From Limnoperna fortunei (Eukaryota; Mollusca; Bivalvia; Mytilida; Modiolidae), in NCBI GenBank assembly GCA_944474755.1, contig OX104112.1:88177756-88241755 (forward strand): a DNA stretch of 64,000 bases, written 5' to 3'. Position 1 is the stretch's first letter, and the number at the start of each line of letters is the position of its first letter. Position numbers and translations under genes: made by a program. A model generated the notes under the pieces. It saw nothing but the letters and a program-made list of their open reading frames with translations, was not told the DNA's origin and did not search any database. Positions 36,073-48,300 of this stretch are shown in pieces.

Positions 36073-37401
36073 TGTAGTAGAGTTACTTTAGGCCTTTAAA
36101 TAAGGTAAACTCACTTCCATGGGTTCTACATTTTATTTCGAATTTTAGATTCCATGAATTACAGGTAAACAATCAAAAAGCCCTGTAATAACAATAATAT
36201 ACAAATAAGACTAAATATAATAATATTAAGTATCATAAACTAGCAAATGATTTACATTTTCTAGCAGTTTTAAAAATATTACTTTTGTCTAATTATAGAT
36301 ACAACATCTTAAATGTTATTTTAAAATGTGCAAGTTCTACTAAGTTCATATGCTCGTAATTATATACGAGCAAGAACCAAAATAGGTTTAAATCTGTAAA
36401 TGACAAAACCCGAAATATAAATACACGAAAACGAGCAATCAACTGTTAAAAATCGAACAAGACATTAAAGTTTGCATGCTAACTAGCAAACTATCACAAG
36501 TGGTTAAATACTGCATAAAACACATAGAAACATACCTCACGTGTAGGTGTGAAGGCTCTTACAAGAACTTCAGTAACATTGTGTCAATGATATACAATAT
36601 TCTCTTTGACCTGAAGTATAAATATTTGCGACCTTAAATATTGTATTAACTATATACAAATCTGCTAAGTCTAAAAAACTGTATTATCTCCCTTTCTTGA
36701 ATCGAAAATTAGATTATTTTCATTATGTACACAAGTTGATTATTATCTGTCATTAAAACAACTAGCTGAAATTACTGATATTATAGGTTATGTAGTGAAC
36801 TATTAATTTAATAGTTTTAAAGTTAAATTATCAATTTTATGCAATTCCTAGTTATAAATTGCAAGTTCTGCTTAGTAATCATACTATAATTTAAAAGCAA
36901 GTTTATAAGAAATTGGATTATAATATTTAATACGATATTAAACTTTAAATGCTCACTCACTCCACCACAAATCACTCACTCAAACAAAACACATACATTT
37001 TCACAAATATCTTTTACACTGAAATGTCACAGGATTTGACTATTATGATACTAGGAATATTAGTAAAGACTGACCTTAAAATATAGAATAGACTGTCCAA
37101 CAAGATCCAAAATCAAAAGATATACAAAAAAATATAATGGCCACCAAAAATGACAACTAGCCAAAAGTATGAACAAAGAAAGAACGAGACTAAAACAATA
37201 GATTCCCGCCAAGAATAAGTTGACCAATAAAATAAGAAAATACAGTCACACCTGAACGAACACAAAGTATAAAGTACTGCAATTGAAATAATATGCAAAT
37301 TAGTCAGATCTGTTAAGATAAATCATAAAATATATAATATTTTATGAAACTAATAACACTACAAACAAATATAAAAATATCAAAACTGTAGCCCTATCAC
37401 A
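36073..37401 (-). repeat. 5' LTR of the gypsy element
   Basis: 1329 bp, nearly identical to 26521-27849. On the minus strand it would carry the element promoter and transcription start; no TATA box position is proposed. Confidence 0.96.
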
Positions 37402-37532
37402 CTTCAACGTCTAACAAAACATGAATATCATATACATGTATATTTGTGTAAATCAATTATGTAAAAGAAACAGTAGCAGTAAAATATCTACCACCTTTCT
37501 TTATTTACACAAACATTTAGTAGTTGGTTGAG

Positions 37533-37952
37533 TAGTCTCGATCACCCAGACGCATATATAATAGCGTCTGGGATCACCTCATTTTAATTTCGCTACCAAT
37601 AGGTGGAGACAAACAATGATTCTATTTTTAGAGCCATATTTTTAAACCAGGAAAACCTTGCAAACATATCAATAGTTATAATATGACGTCACAGTAAGAT
37701 TCACTCTTGATTATGCATAACAATAATATTTGTTTAATTAATTGATAAAGTATTATTTTATAAAAATATTCAAATGTAAACTTTGGTACAATTTGTTGTA
37801 CACTTCTTGATATGAACGGAAGTAATTTTTTAGACAATAAAAATATCATCCAATCAAAAATTACGCCCAGTTTTGGGCGTAATGATAACGAGTTTAATAT
37901 AGAGCTGAATCCAGACGCACAAATGTAATTAAGCGTCTGGATGATCGAGACT
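37533..37952. mobile_element. MITE flanked by TA, TIR GTCTCGATCA
   Basis: The left end GTCTCGATCACCCAGACGC and right end GCGTCTGGATGATCGAGAC are inverse complements with one mismatch. Each end is followed inside by another inverted CCAGACGC word, giving sub-terminal hairpins. The element is flanked by TA on both sides (37533-37534 and 37951-37952), as expected for Tc1/mariner-type target duplication. It has no coding capacity. Confidence 0.75.
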
Positions 37953-38700
37953 ATTGGTTGAGTTGGTCGTACAAAATCGATATGGAAGAAGCCTCTTTTT
38001 TTCCAAAAACGTTTGACATCGTTGGTAACATACTTTCTGACTGTGCAATTAAATTTGTAGAGTATTTTATACACGAGTATTGTCATAGGTAAAATGGAGT
38101 GTGGAACGTATCGAAATCGGCCGTTAGATACCGGCGAGTCTTTAAGCCCGTGAGTTGAAGTGGTAAAGGCTAAATCTCACCGGTTACAATGAGTAATGAA
38201 TATTCATTAGTAGCGTTCAATTATAAAAAATGACCGAAGAGGATCCGATGAAATTCCGGTTATTTAACGTTTTGTTTTTGTTTGTATAAAAACAAATGTA
38301 ATTACAGCTCCATGTGTATTAGTTAACAGATATAATTTAAATAATTAATGATACTGATCTGTTTGTTTTGATCGAGTATTTTTGTAGTTCAAATTGAAAA
38401 AAGGGGGAGAGGCGTCCATGTTATAAGAAAAAATGTATCGTCATGTATTATGAAGTTCTCGCACCGTATCGTCGTGTTATTTACTTCAGTTTCAGAACAA
38501 TCACATCCATTTTTTTCTGCCATAGTTGTTGCATTTGCTTAAAAAAACATTTTTCGGGGTTATAAAAAGTAGCCCATATTATCTACTTAAAAATATTGTT
38601 AAAATATGCACTATTTTTGTATGCCCAACACACTGCGCTATTTGTATATGTTCGATCTCTTCTTATTATCTTTTAATGGGAGTCAATAATCTGACGAAGG
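37953..38700. other. Non-coding stretch with one isolated core of the 68-bp repeat
   Basis: Nothing coding. At 38173-38190 the sequence CTCACCGGTTACAATGAG is an exact copy of the inner core of the two large arrays, preceded by GAGTTGAAGTGGTAAAG, which resembles the spacer of the right-hand array in the other orientation. Confidence 0.6.
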
Positions 38701-38844
38701 ATGGAAAAACCGGAAGAGTTTTTTGGTATATTTTTGACTATAACTTGTGAACGAATTAACATATCGATGTAATTGAAACGGATTCTGAAAGATAATAACA
38801 TTTTCGACGCAATGAATATAAAATGATTTAATTATATCCATTTA

Positions 38845-39680
38845 AATTATTTAAAACTTGACCGGAAGTGTATTTTTTCTCCACTAAAATTAAACACGAT
38901 TTTTCAACTTTGGTACTAACGGTGTTTCATTTATCAAACCTGGTCAAAAGTGGTTAATACATTCCTCTAGTAAAATTTATTACCAAATCAGTGATATATA
39001 ACTAAATTTAATTTATAAAGAGGAAAGTTGTCAAAAGTTGACCGGAAGGGTCTTTCGTTGGAGTATTAAGTACAGTAAAATTTCTACTTTGGACTGAATT
39101 GTAAAAACATGCAAAACTCCGGTCAAAATCGGTTAACATATTCCTCTAGTAAATTTTATAGCAAATATATTGATAAATAACTTAATATTATTCATAAATG
39201 GGAAAGTTGTCAAACAGTTGACCGGAATGGTGGTCCGCGTTGGAGTAATATGTTCAGTAAAATTTCAAATTTGTACTCGATTTGTAAAAACATGCAAAAC
39301 TCCGGTCAATATTGCTTAAAATATTCATCTAGCGAATTTTATAGACAATCTATTAAAATATAAATTAATTTTATTTGTAAAAGAAAAAGTTGTCAAAAGT
39401 TGACCGGAATATTGGGCTGTTGCAAGGTGCCGTTTCATAAAGTGATCGTTAGCTTAACGTGCACGTTATCCCATTTAAATTGCAAGGGATAACGAGTACG
39501 TTAATTAGCGATCGCTTTATGAAACGGCACCTTGGAGTATTATGCACAGCAAAATTTCAACCTTGGACTTAATGTGTAAAAACAAACAAAACTGTCAACC
39601 TTGGTTAATATATTCCTCTAGTAAATTTAATAGCAAATTATGTGATATCATATATATTTTGTTTTGTTTGGATTATTTCA
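38845..39680. repeat. ~180-bp tandem repeat, about four units, with a MITE inside
   Basis: Degenerate units contain TTCCTCTAGTAAATTTTATA (38965, 39143, 39325 in variant form, 39611), AGTTGTCAAAAGTTGACCGG and AAAACATGCAAAACTCCGG. Spacing is about 178-184 bp; the last gap is longer by the length of the hairpin element at 39424. The array directly precedes the 68-bp array. Confidence 0.75.
39424..39533. mobile_element. Palindromic MITE, 110 bp
   Basis: Arms of about 48 bp starting AAGGTGCCGTTTCATAAAG and ending CTTTATGAAACGGCACCTT are inverse complements with few mismatches, around a ~13-bp centre. It interrupts one unit of the ~180-bp tandem repeat, so it inserted after that array formed. Confidence 0.8.
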
Positions 39681-39720
39681 CGATTGATAGAGCAAGCTTC
39701 ATATATCTTTTTTTGCATTC

Positions 39721-41741
39721 GTATCTCACCGGTTACAATGAGGTGCGATATTCAACTGATTATGCACCAACTTATAATGACCAAACTTGTATCTCACCTG
39801 TTACAGTGAGGTGCGATATTCAACTGATACTGCACCAACTTATAATGGCCAAACTTGCATCTCACCGGTTACAATGAGGTGCGATATTCAACTGTTAACG
39901 CATCAACTTATAATGAGCAAACTTGCATCTCACCTGTTACAATGAGGTGCGATATTCAACTGATAATGCACCAACTTATAATGACCAAACTTGTATCTCA
40001 CCGGCTACAATGAGGTGGGATATTCAACTGATACTGCACCAACTTATAATTGCCAAACTTGCATCTCACCTGTTACAATGAGGTGCGATATTCAACTGAT
40101 AATGCACCAACTTATAATGACCAAACTTGTATCTCACCGGCTACAATGAGGAGCGATATTCAACTGATAATGCACCAACTTATAATGACCAAACTTGTAT
40201 CCCACCGGCTACAATGAGGTGCGATATTCAACTGATTATGCACCAACTTATAATGACCAAACTTGTATCCCACCGGCTACAATGAGGTGCGATATTCAAC
40301 TGATTATGCACCAACTTATAATGACCAAACTTGTATCCCACCGGCTACAATGAGGTGCGATATTCAACTGATTATGCACCAACTTATAATGACCAAACTT
40401 GTATCTCACCGGCTACAATGAGGTGCGATATTCAACTGATAATGCACCAACTTATAATGACCAAACTTGTATCCCACAGGCTACAATGAGGTGCGATATT
40501 CAACTGATACTGCACCAACTTATAATGGCCAAACTTGCATCTCACCTGTTACAATGAGGTGCGATATTCAACTGATAATGCACCAACTTATAATGGCCAA
40601 ACTTGCATCTCACCGGTTAAAATAAAGTGCGATATTCAACTGTTAACGCATCAACTTATAATGACCAAACTTGCATCTCACCTGTTACAATGAGGTGCGA
40701 TATTCAACTGATAATGCACCAACTTATAATGACCAAACTTGCATCTCACCGGTTACAATGAGGTGCGATATTCAACTGTTAACGCATCAACTTATAATGA
40801 CCAAACTTGCATCTCACCTGTTACAATGAGGTGCGATATTCAACTGATAATGCACCAACTTATAATGGCCAAACTTGCATCTCACCGGTTACAATGAGGT
40901 GCGATATTCAACTGTTAACGCATCAACTTATAATGACCAAACTTGTATCTCACCTGTTACAATGAGGTGCGATATTCAACTGATACTGCACCAACTTATA
41001 ATGACCAAACTTGTATCTCACCGGTTACAATGAGGTGCGATATTCAACTGATTATGCACCAACTTATAATGACCAAACTTGTATCTCACCGGCTACAATG
41101 AGGTGAGATATTCAACTGATACTGCACCAACTTATAACGACCAAACTTGTATCTCACCTGTTACAATGAGGTGCGATATTCAACTGATAATGCACCAACT
41201 TATAATGACCAAACTTGTATCTCACCGGTTACAATGAGGTGCGATATTCAACTGTTAACGCATCAACTTATAATGACCAAACTTGTATCTCACCGGCTAC
41301 AATGAGGTGCGATATTCAACTGATTATGCACCAACTTATAATATAATGACCAAACTTGTATCTCACCGGTTACAATGAGGTGCGATATTCAACTGTTAAC
41401 GCATCAACTTATAATGACCAAACTTGTATCTCACCGGTTACAATGAGGTGCGATATTCAACTGATAATGCACCAACTTATAATGACCAAACTTGTATCTC
41501 ACCCGTTACAATGAGGTGCGATATTCAACTGATTATGCACCAACTTATAATGACCAAACTTGCATCTCACCGTTTATAAGTTGATGCGATATTCATTTGA
41601 TAACGCACCAACTTATAGTGGGCAAACTTGTATCACTCCGATTATAATAAGGTGCAATTTACAACTAATAAGGCACTAACTTATGCCAACCAAACTTGTA
41701 TTTCACAAGTTAGAATGAGGTGTGATATTAAAACTGAAATA
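39721..41741 (+). repeat. 68-bp satellite array, left (about 29 units)
   Basis: Tandem 68-bp units, each with a core containing CTCACCGGTTACAATGAG followed by GTGCGATATTCAACTG, then variants of ATAATGCACCAACTTATAAT and GACCAAACTTG. Unit subtypes (ATTATGCAC, ATACTGCAC, TTAACGCATC) are interspersed; one unit has a 4-bp insertion (near 41341). The last three units are strongly decayed. The core is an imperfect dyad (CAYCTCA ... TGAGRTG). The same core occurs in opposite orientation at 54643-56478. Confidence 0.95.
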
Positions 41742-42520
41742 CAACCATTTAATAATATTATTATTATTTACAATATATATAATGTATATAATATGACATC
41801 TACTTAAATCTGAACAAATATGATTAACAACGTTTGTTTTTTATCCTCTTCACTTATGTAGACGTGTTTATTTCAGTACATCTAGACAGTTCGTTCGATT
41901 CCCCGTAATTACTTCCTGATAATTGCATATGAATTTTAACAATAAACTCTTTTAGAATTACTCCATATATGTAACAGTCTGCCAGTCTAAAAATGTAAAA
42001 TAACATAATTAGTATATAATAAAAGAAGACACAAAGGAATACTTTAATACAGTGTAAACCATTCTCAACTTATTTGTTTGATTTGTTTCTTTGTCTCTAT
42101 TGGTGTTCATATTAATAATCTGTTTTAATTGTGGCCCAGCGTTTCCATATTAATTTGAGATTTATTTGCTTTTATTTAAATCTAAATGTCAAGTTCGTGT
42201 CCTGTTTTGTAAATAGAGTGTTATTCATTGATCTATATTTTATTATACGTAAACGATATAACATATAGTGAACAGTTAATTAACTAATTTTTGTGATGTT
42301 TTACGACTTTTCCTCTTAATTAAAATCTTAATTTTCATTTAACCTTTAGCCTACTTACTGTGGATACACTGTAAAAATCTGTTTCAGTTTGCCATTTTTT
42401 ACATTCTTTATTTGCCTTGACTTTGGACCACTGTATGGGCGCCTATAGAGAAATTTAAGAAAATAAAATTATGCAAACTTAAAATTTAAGCCACTGAACT
42501 AGGTTTTTAGTCGCCCTTTA
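41742..42520. other. Non-coding stretch, nothing recognised
   Basis: AT-rich sequence between the left satellite array and a SINE-like repeat. No coding or structural signal is seen. Confidence 0.4.
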
Positions 42521-42524
42521 ATAT

Positions 42525-42880
42525 GATTGATTGATTGGATGTTTGCTTTACGTCCTGCGAGCATTATTTCAGCTATATTCAAGACGGGAACAAGTTAACA
42601 AACAATAAATCGATGGAATAAGGAACACAGGGAACACAATTTTGACTGTCACTGGAAAAGTATGGAGTACTGGGTAGGGTCGGGGAATTTAGCCTTCTGT
42701 AGTGGCTACAATGAGCCTACTCTTTTTCGAAATCTACAAAGGGGTCTTTATCGTGCAAGGAGCGTGGCACTCTCCAAACACGTTACCCACAATGGTCCGC
42801 TACCAGGTTTTCCGTATTATGACCTGACAACCCCCCAACGAGAGGGTCTCCCCTATCCGCCACCCGGGGACGTCCTTTAA
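42525..42880 (+). mobile_element. SINE-like interspersed repeat, second family
   Basis: It begins TTGGATGTTTGCTTTACGTC, continues with CAGCTATATTCAAGACGGG and ends with an ACCCGGGGACGTCC word. A diverged relative is at 24664-24840. The open frame across it is incidental. Comparable repeats with a TTTAACGTCC start are common in bivalves (general knowledge). Confidence 0.5.
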
Positions 42881-43265
42881 TATGAATAAAATATTAAGAA
42901 GATTTAAAAGATAGAATACATGAAGTCTTATCGAAATTCTCATTTTCGTAACTTACTTTGGATCAGAAGATGTATATACGAGATCCTTTGCTAACATGAC
43001 ATGGAGATGATGTATTGTCTGAAAAAGTGTAAAACGGATTTTCTCAATTTACTGTATCTATAGATATAAAATATATTATAACAACATTTAGAATTAAATT
43101 CTAACCAGAGTAGATGGCAACCATATATATTGCGACTAATATGTGTGAACGTTGCGACAGGTGAAACAAAATTAACTTAAGTAGTGTACAACATGTTTAT
43201 TTATTTTTAATTTGTTTAATTATTGTTATTCACTTTTGAAAAAAAAGTTTTGTTTGAAAGTTTAA

Positions 43266-43510
43266 CAGTGGCCGAGTGATTAGTTATCTACTATTAATCA
43301 CGTGCACGTCAACACTGAGTTTGCAGGTTCCGGTCCCACTGCAGGCAGGATGTGTTCAACTCTTAACTTAATTGACGATCATTGCCTGTTTTCATAATGA
43401 ATGTCTTGGCTTTTATCTCGGTGCACCGGCTTCATCTCCCAATAAAAAATTGGACTCCACGATATAACTATAAAGTTGCCACCATTCATACAAAAATCAC
43501 AAACAAATCA
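43266..43510 (+). mobile_element. tRNA-derived SINE, eroded
   Basis: GTGGCCGAGTGATTAG head, TACTATTAATCACGTGCACG, CAACACTGAG, GCAGGTTCCGG B-box-like word, TTAATTGACGATCATTGCC and an ACGATATAACTATAAAG tail follow the order of the family at 59836-60109. Confidence 0.65.
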
Positions 43511-44430
43511 ACACGTATCTTCTAAATACCTTTGAGTTTCCAACATCACCGCCAAAACCATGTGTAACACGCTCTCTGTTGTACACTTTTAGCGGATTTT
43601 TCATAAATTCATGATGTCTTTTGTGACAATCTAGATGACTACAACATAATGTAGAAATTAGTATATGTTATAGAAATAAAATCCTGGAAATATATTTATA
43701 AATCATCAACTGTGAACTAAAAAATGAATTTCTGCAAAATGTAAAAGGCGTTAAATACTGGCTTTAGGCTTAATCTTATATGGCAATAGATGACCCAAGC
43801 AAAAAGATCCAGTCACAACTCTACGTCTTTATTGTAATTCTCCAATAAAACTGTTAATAGACATTTCTAACCCTGATCTGAATACAACTTTGTTCATTTT
43901 TTTCCTGACGTTTAGGACTTTAAGTTATTATCTTAACCACATAAAAGCTGAAATTGTTTAATGTTAGACTGAAAAAGCAATTTAATTTCAAGTCCTAATG
44001 TCAGACTGCTCAGTTATTTTGATATGTCTGATTTTATGATAGCAATCATTCGCGTGTGCATATAATGAGCAGACATTGTATTAGCATACTTACCAGGTAA
44101 CTTCTTGGCATTCCATTATGGGATACATACTTTCTTTCATACATTCATACTAAAGAGAATAATTTTACGTTTATAAATAATGTGATATTTTTACATGGAA
44201 TACAAATGTAATATTATTTAAATAAAAAACAGAAACGTGTAAAATCAGGATATTTAGCGCTGTTGTTTACAGGTTGTATATAGCATTGCATTTGTCTCAT
44301 TAATCTTCCCTTGTACACATAGCTCTGATTGATCTCCGTGTTCTAACATATCTTGATTAAAGTATTACAGTATCAATTTCTTTCACTATATGCAATATAA
44401 TAAAATGCATTTGAACATCGCAGGGTAACT
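43511..44430. other. Non-coding stretch downstream of the transposase-protease gene
   Basis: No exon recognised. On the minus strand an AATAAA at 44440-44435 lies about 80 nt after the stop codon and is the likely polyadenylation signal of the gene above. Confidence 0.45.
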
Positions 44431-44519
44431 AATATTTATTCTATATGATCTAGAACATTAGGCATCATCATTAAATATGTGTACTATGTTAATAAAATCA
44501 GTATTTGTATTGCATATTA

Positions 44520-45354
44520 TTACAAGTATACCCGATTAAAAATACTAACATTTCTATTACATATTTGTACAGTCAACAAAAATGTCCTTGGATCTCCATC
44601 TAATTCATCATCTGAATCTAAAGTTTTATCTAATTCATCATCTGAATCTAAAGTTTTATCCGTATTTTTTTCAACTTCATGTTCTGCAATTTCTTGTGTT
44701 GTTGGAATTTCCTCCATATTACCTAAAATCGCATGTTCAAAACGTTTATTAAATTTTATATGAAGCACTTCAACATGCATGTTTGCTATTTCAAAATGCC
44801 TTCTAACAACTAATGAAGCATTAATGCAGCAATTCAACTTACTTTGTATTTTGAGCGTTTTCACGTGAGATGGATTCAACTCAAAAATATTTGCAGGTGT
44901 AATTTTAAAATCTGAATATGTATAAATATGAACTATATTATTAACATAGAACTTATGTACATACCGATCAAAATAACTGTTTATTAATTATGAAGAACTA
45001 TTATCTCAAATTATACAGTAAAATAACATTTTCTAGTAATCATATAGAAAACAAATTTATAACATTTATCAGGCTAAACAAAAATGAAATAACATTCAAT
45101 ATATGTTGAAAAGACAATAATAGTTGTAAAGATTGGTAACTTGAGTCAAGAGGTAGACATAACTACTTTAGTTTTCTGGTACTTATAGCCTATTGCAGAT
45201 ACATATAAATAAAATATATAGTACATTTAGTCTTTATGAACTTACTACTGCATTCAGTAATGCATTGACCAATAACATGTCTCATGGCTCTGATCCCTCT
45301 TGCTGAAGAGTCAAAAAATAAATCCTCTTCATCATTTAAAATTAACTCTGCAAA
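44520..45354 (-). CDS. Exons 21-22: protease C-terminal helix and acidic tail
   Basis: Exon 45354-45246 reads FAELILNDEEDLFFDSSARG and IRAMRHVIGQCI, the helix following the nucleophile in C48 proteases. The last exon (44911-44520) has no recognised domain and contains two tandem copies of DKTLDSDDEL, encoded by a 30-bp direct repeat near 44601-44660. The stop is at 44522-44520, followed about 80 nt later by AATAAA on the minus strand. Confidence 0.75.
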
Positions 45355-48300
45355 CTAAAAAAAACAACAAAGCAATTCTAATAAATAGGAATACTCATAT
45401 TCCTTTACCAAAATTAAATTGGTACTAGTATGCAGAAATTTTTAGAATTTCTTCAAGAATTTTTTAATTGGTTGATTTATTTCAATATGATTTTGTGAAA
45501 TAAAAATGTTCTATAATTAATTTGTTTGATTCCTTTAATTTTGAAAATATTATTATAAACATGTGCTTTTGTTTTGTTAATATGCTAATGAAGGTTAAGA
45601 CCTCAGATTTGGTCATGCTAATATATACTTGACCAGAGTTTGTTTCGTCCAACACTGACAACCTAATGCCTTTGGACTAACATAACTATTTATATTGTCA
45701 CTAAATATTACTAGTATATGATTCATCACTTGAGGTCACTAGTATAAGATTAGGCACTTGATGTAACTGGAATCTGATTTGCTACTGAAGTCACATGGAT
45801 CTTTTTGGAAGGAAATTTCTACACATAAATGATATTTGGCTTTGATAGTTCACGCAGAAATTTTTGGGCAGTCTCTGTATAGACGAATTTCTACCCAGTT
45901 ACAATGTCCTATTGTTTTGGAGTTCATAATTCTAAAAACATACTTGATGTATTTTGTCTTCAAAATTCAAACGAGATTTTTTTTTATCAACAAGGTATCC
46001 ACGATTTGACTACTATCTTTCTGCATACCACAAGAATTCACGAGAATACACAAGGACATTACATATAAAATGCCCCGTTTAGTTTTCAAATGTATTTATT
46101 TTTTAATATACTAAATACCTTTAAGATGAAGACACCACAAGAATTGGAGTCATACTGTTTCCCGTGTCTTTTAATTTGCACGCTCCAGTTGTCAACAAGA
46201 CTATTACCAATTCCTCGGTTGTATCTTTCAGCAAGAAACAAACTGTCAGAAATTGAAAAATTTAATAAATATTTTCGATTATAGCAAAACACAGGCATAT
46301 TGTTGTTAGTATTTTTGATATCTGATCTTTAGAATGAGAATTCCACATAATTTTTTAATGGCATTTATTTCATATTAAAATTAGCTTTACCTTATACATA
46401 ATTTTATAAAAACTAATACAAAAGGATTTAGTAATATTTTCTACATCTTCCGACTCATGTTCGTTGGAAACATTATGCATACTTCTATTAGTTTTCAAAA
46501 CAAACGTACATCCAACACTGCAAATATTTTTGTCGTTTTCTTATCGGTTCGCCTAATGAATTCAGGTACAACAACTGACGTGTTTCTGGAAAAATAACCT
46601 AAAACGAACAGCAAATGAAAAAAAATAATTATGTTGTGTTTGTTTGAATCGGGTTTTATGTAACTTTTAGCAATATTACAGCACTATCATAGAGATATCA
46701 TTGTAAAATGTAGTTTATATTCATATTTACGGATATTTACAGCTGCGTATTGTTTGCTAATGTTGGTGTCTGGGTGGAATACGTCGGTTTTGCTATATTG
46801 TTCGTTCATTTGTAGCTTTGTTTTAGTCATTAAGTTGAAACCATTGTGAATTTATTGTTACCATAAAAGTTTGTATTACATTAACAACCATATATTTCCG
46901 CAATACAGGTTTGTTAATATGTTAAGCCGCACAGGTCTTTTGAGACGACAATACTGTTTTAATTGTATGCGAAAATGCTATATTACGTATTCTTGTGATC
47001 ATATAAAATGGAAGGGAAATAAGAAACCATATAGACGTACGTAACAAAAATAACTATTTTTAATTATAAAAGATTGTTTTTATTAATACCATTAAGGTCC
47101 AATGAACTCCATTTTCATTAAGTCCACCAATAAGGATATCATACTCATCAATGTTAACCTGAAGGAAAAAACTCTTATATAAACTTTTATTTTCAGATCT
47201 TTATATGCGTTGTCTTTGCAGCAAATTAAAACAAATACACCTACATTCTGTCTTGAGACTAAAGACAACGCGAACATTTTGAAGTCGAATATAAATCTTT
47301 ATCTCAAAAGAAGAAAGTCCACATTAAATTAGACAAATTTAACTCTCAATTTGTATAACTATTCCAGCTGCATCAGTATGAAGCATATTAAGTATTTCAG
47401 CGTAATTCTCTAGTCTACTATCTTATCTAAGAGTGATTTTTCAGTCACTACAATGAATTTGTTCCTCTATTTGTTTGTTTGTTTCAATTGGGTTTTACGC
47501 CACTTTCAAAATTTCATGTCATTGGAGGAAGAAGCGGACGTATCATGTTAAAAACCCTGACCTTCTGAATGAAAAATGACAAGCCTTGTCCTATTGTTTA
47601 AGTCATGCATATGTTTTGAGCGTTTGTTGAGGTTTAATAATGACCATGTGTTTGTGAATTTGTTGTTAATGTTAATATACTCAGTAATATGTAACTAGTG
47701 TTCACAATTGTAGTTTTATTGCCTTTTATTTGTGGTATTATATGGTTCAGAGATCTCTATAAGATGTCTTCCACCAAATGACCTAAACATGTCTTATCAT
47801 TTTGTAAATCTGAACTTAATCACACATCACAACAGTTAAGACTTGCCTCACTGAGAAAACCGTGGACTGGGAAGGGATCCTCTAAATTAATCACATCACT
47901 GAAAATAGATGACATAATTTCACACGGTATGAACCGCACACGTTTCCCCTGCAATGACAAACATATTGATATTCTAATTAGCACTATGACACATAAATAT
48001 GTAACATTGAATCCAATTCATACAGATGAAAACCAAGTACATGAACCATAAATAATAGAACATTTATTCCACAATATATGCAGGTTAGATGATTTTTTAG
48101 GGAGTACAAAAACTAAATTACAGTCTTAGTTCACCAGTAACACAAAAAATTTTAACTATTACTCGGGCAGTAAAGAAACTGATGTAATGGGGTTTTATGG
48201 AACTGGTGAATTTGTAACGTCGTTTAAAGTTGTAAAAATGAGTTTAACCTTAGCAATTCTTTAACATACCTTGCAATTTCTACATTTTAAAGATATATAT

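Larger units (their letters stand above)
26521..37401 (-). mobile_element. Complete Ty3/gypsy LTR retrotransposon
   Basis: A full-length element on the minus strand. In element order: 5' LTR (36073-37401), primer-binding site, a long AT-rich leader with minisatellites, gag (33308-32211), pol in the -1 frame (to 27889), a purine tract and the 3' LTR (26521-27849). Both LTRs are 1329 bp, start TGTGATAGGG and end CTACTACA in element orientation. The flanking word CTTC occurs on both sides (26517-26520 and 37402-37405); ACTTC is possible if the last LTR base is counted. The pol order PR-RT-RNaseH-IN marks it as Ty3/gypsy. No env-like gene is seen. Confidence 0.97.

Noticed and set aside
37676..38086. 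136-codon minus-strand frame
   Set aside because: It spans the end of a TA-flanked MITE and unrelated flank, with no motif.
39542..41741. Regular repeats that could suggest a CRISPR array
   Set aside because: Units are contiguous 68-bp tandem copies that diverge together, without unique spacers, in an intron-rich animal genome. This is a satellite.
44479..44763. Plus-strand frame with repeated SNSSSESKVL
   Set aside because: It is the antisense reading of the duplicated DKTLDSDDEL repeat in the last exon of the minus-strand gene.
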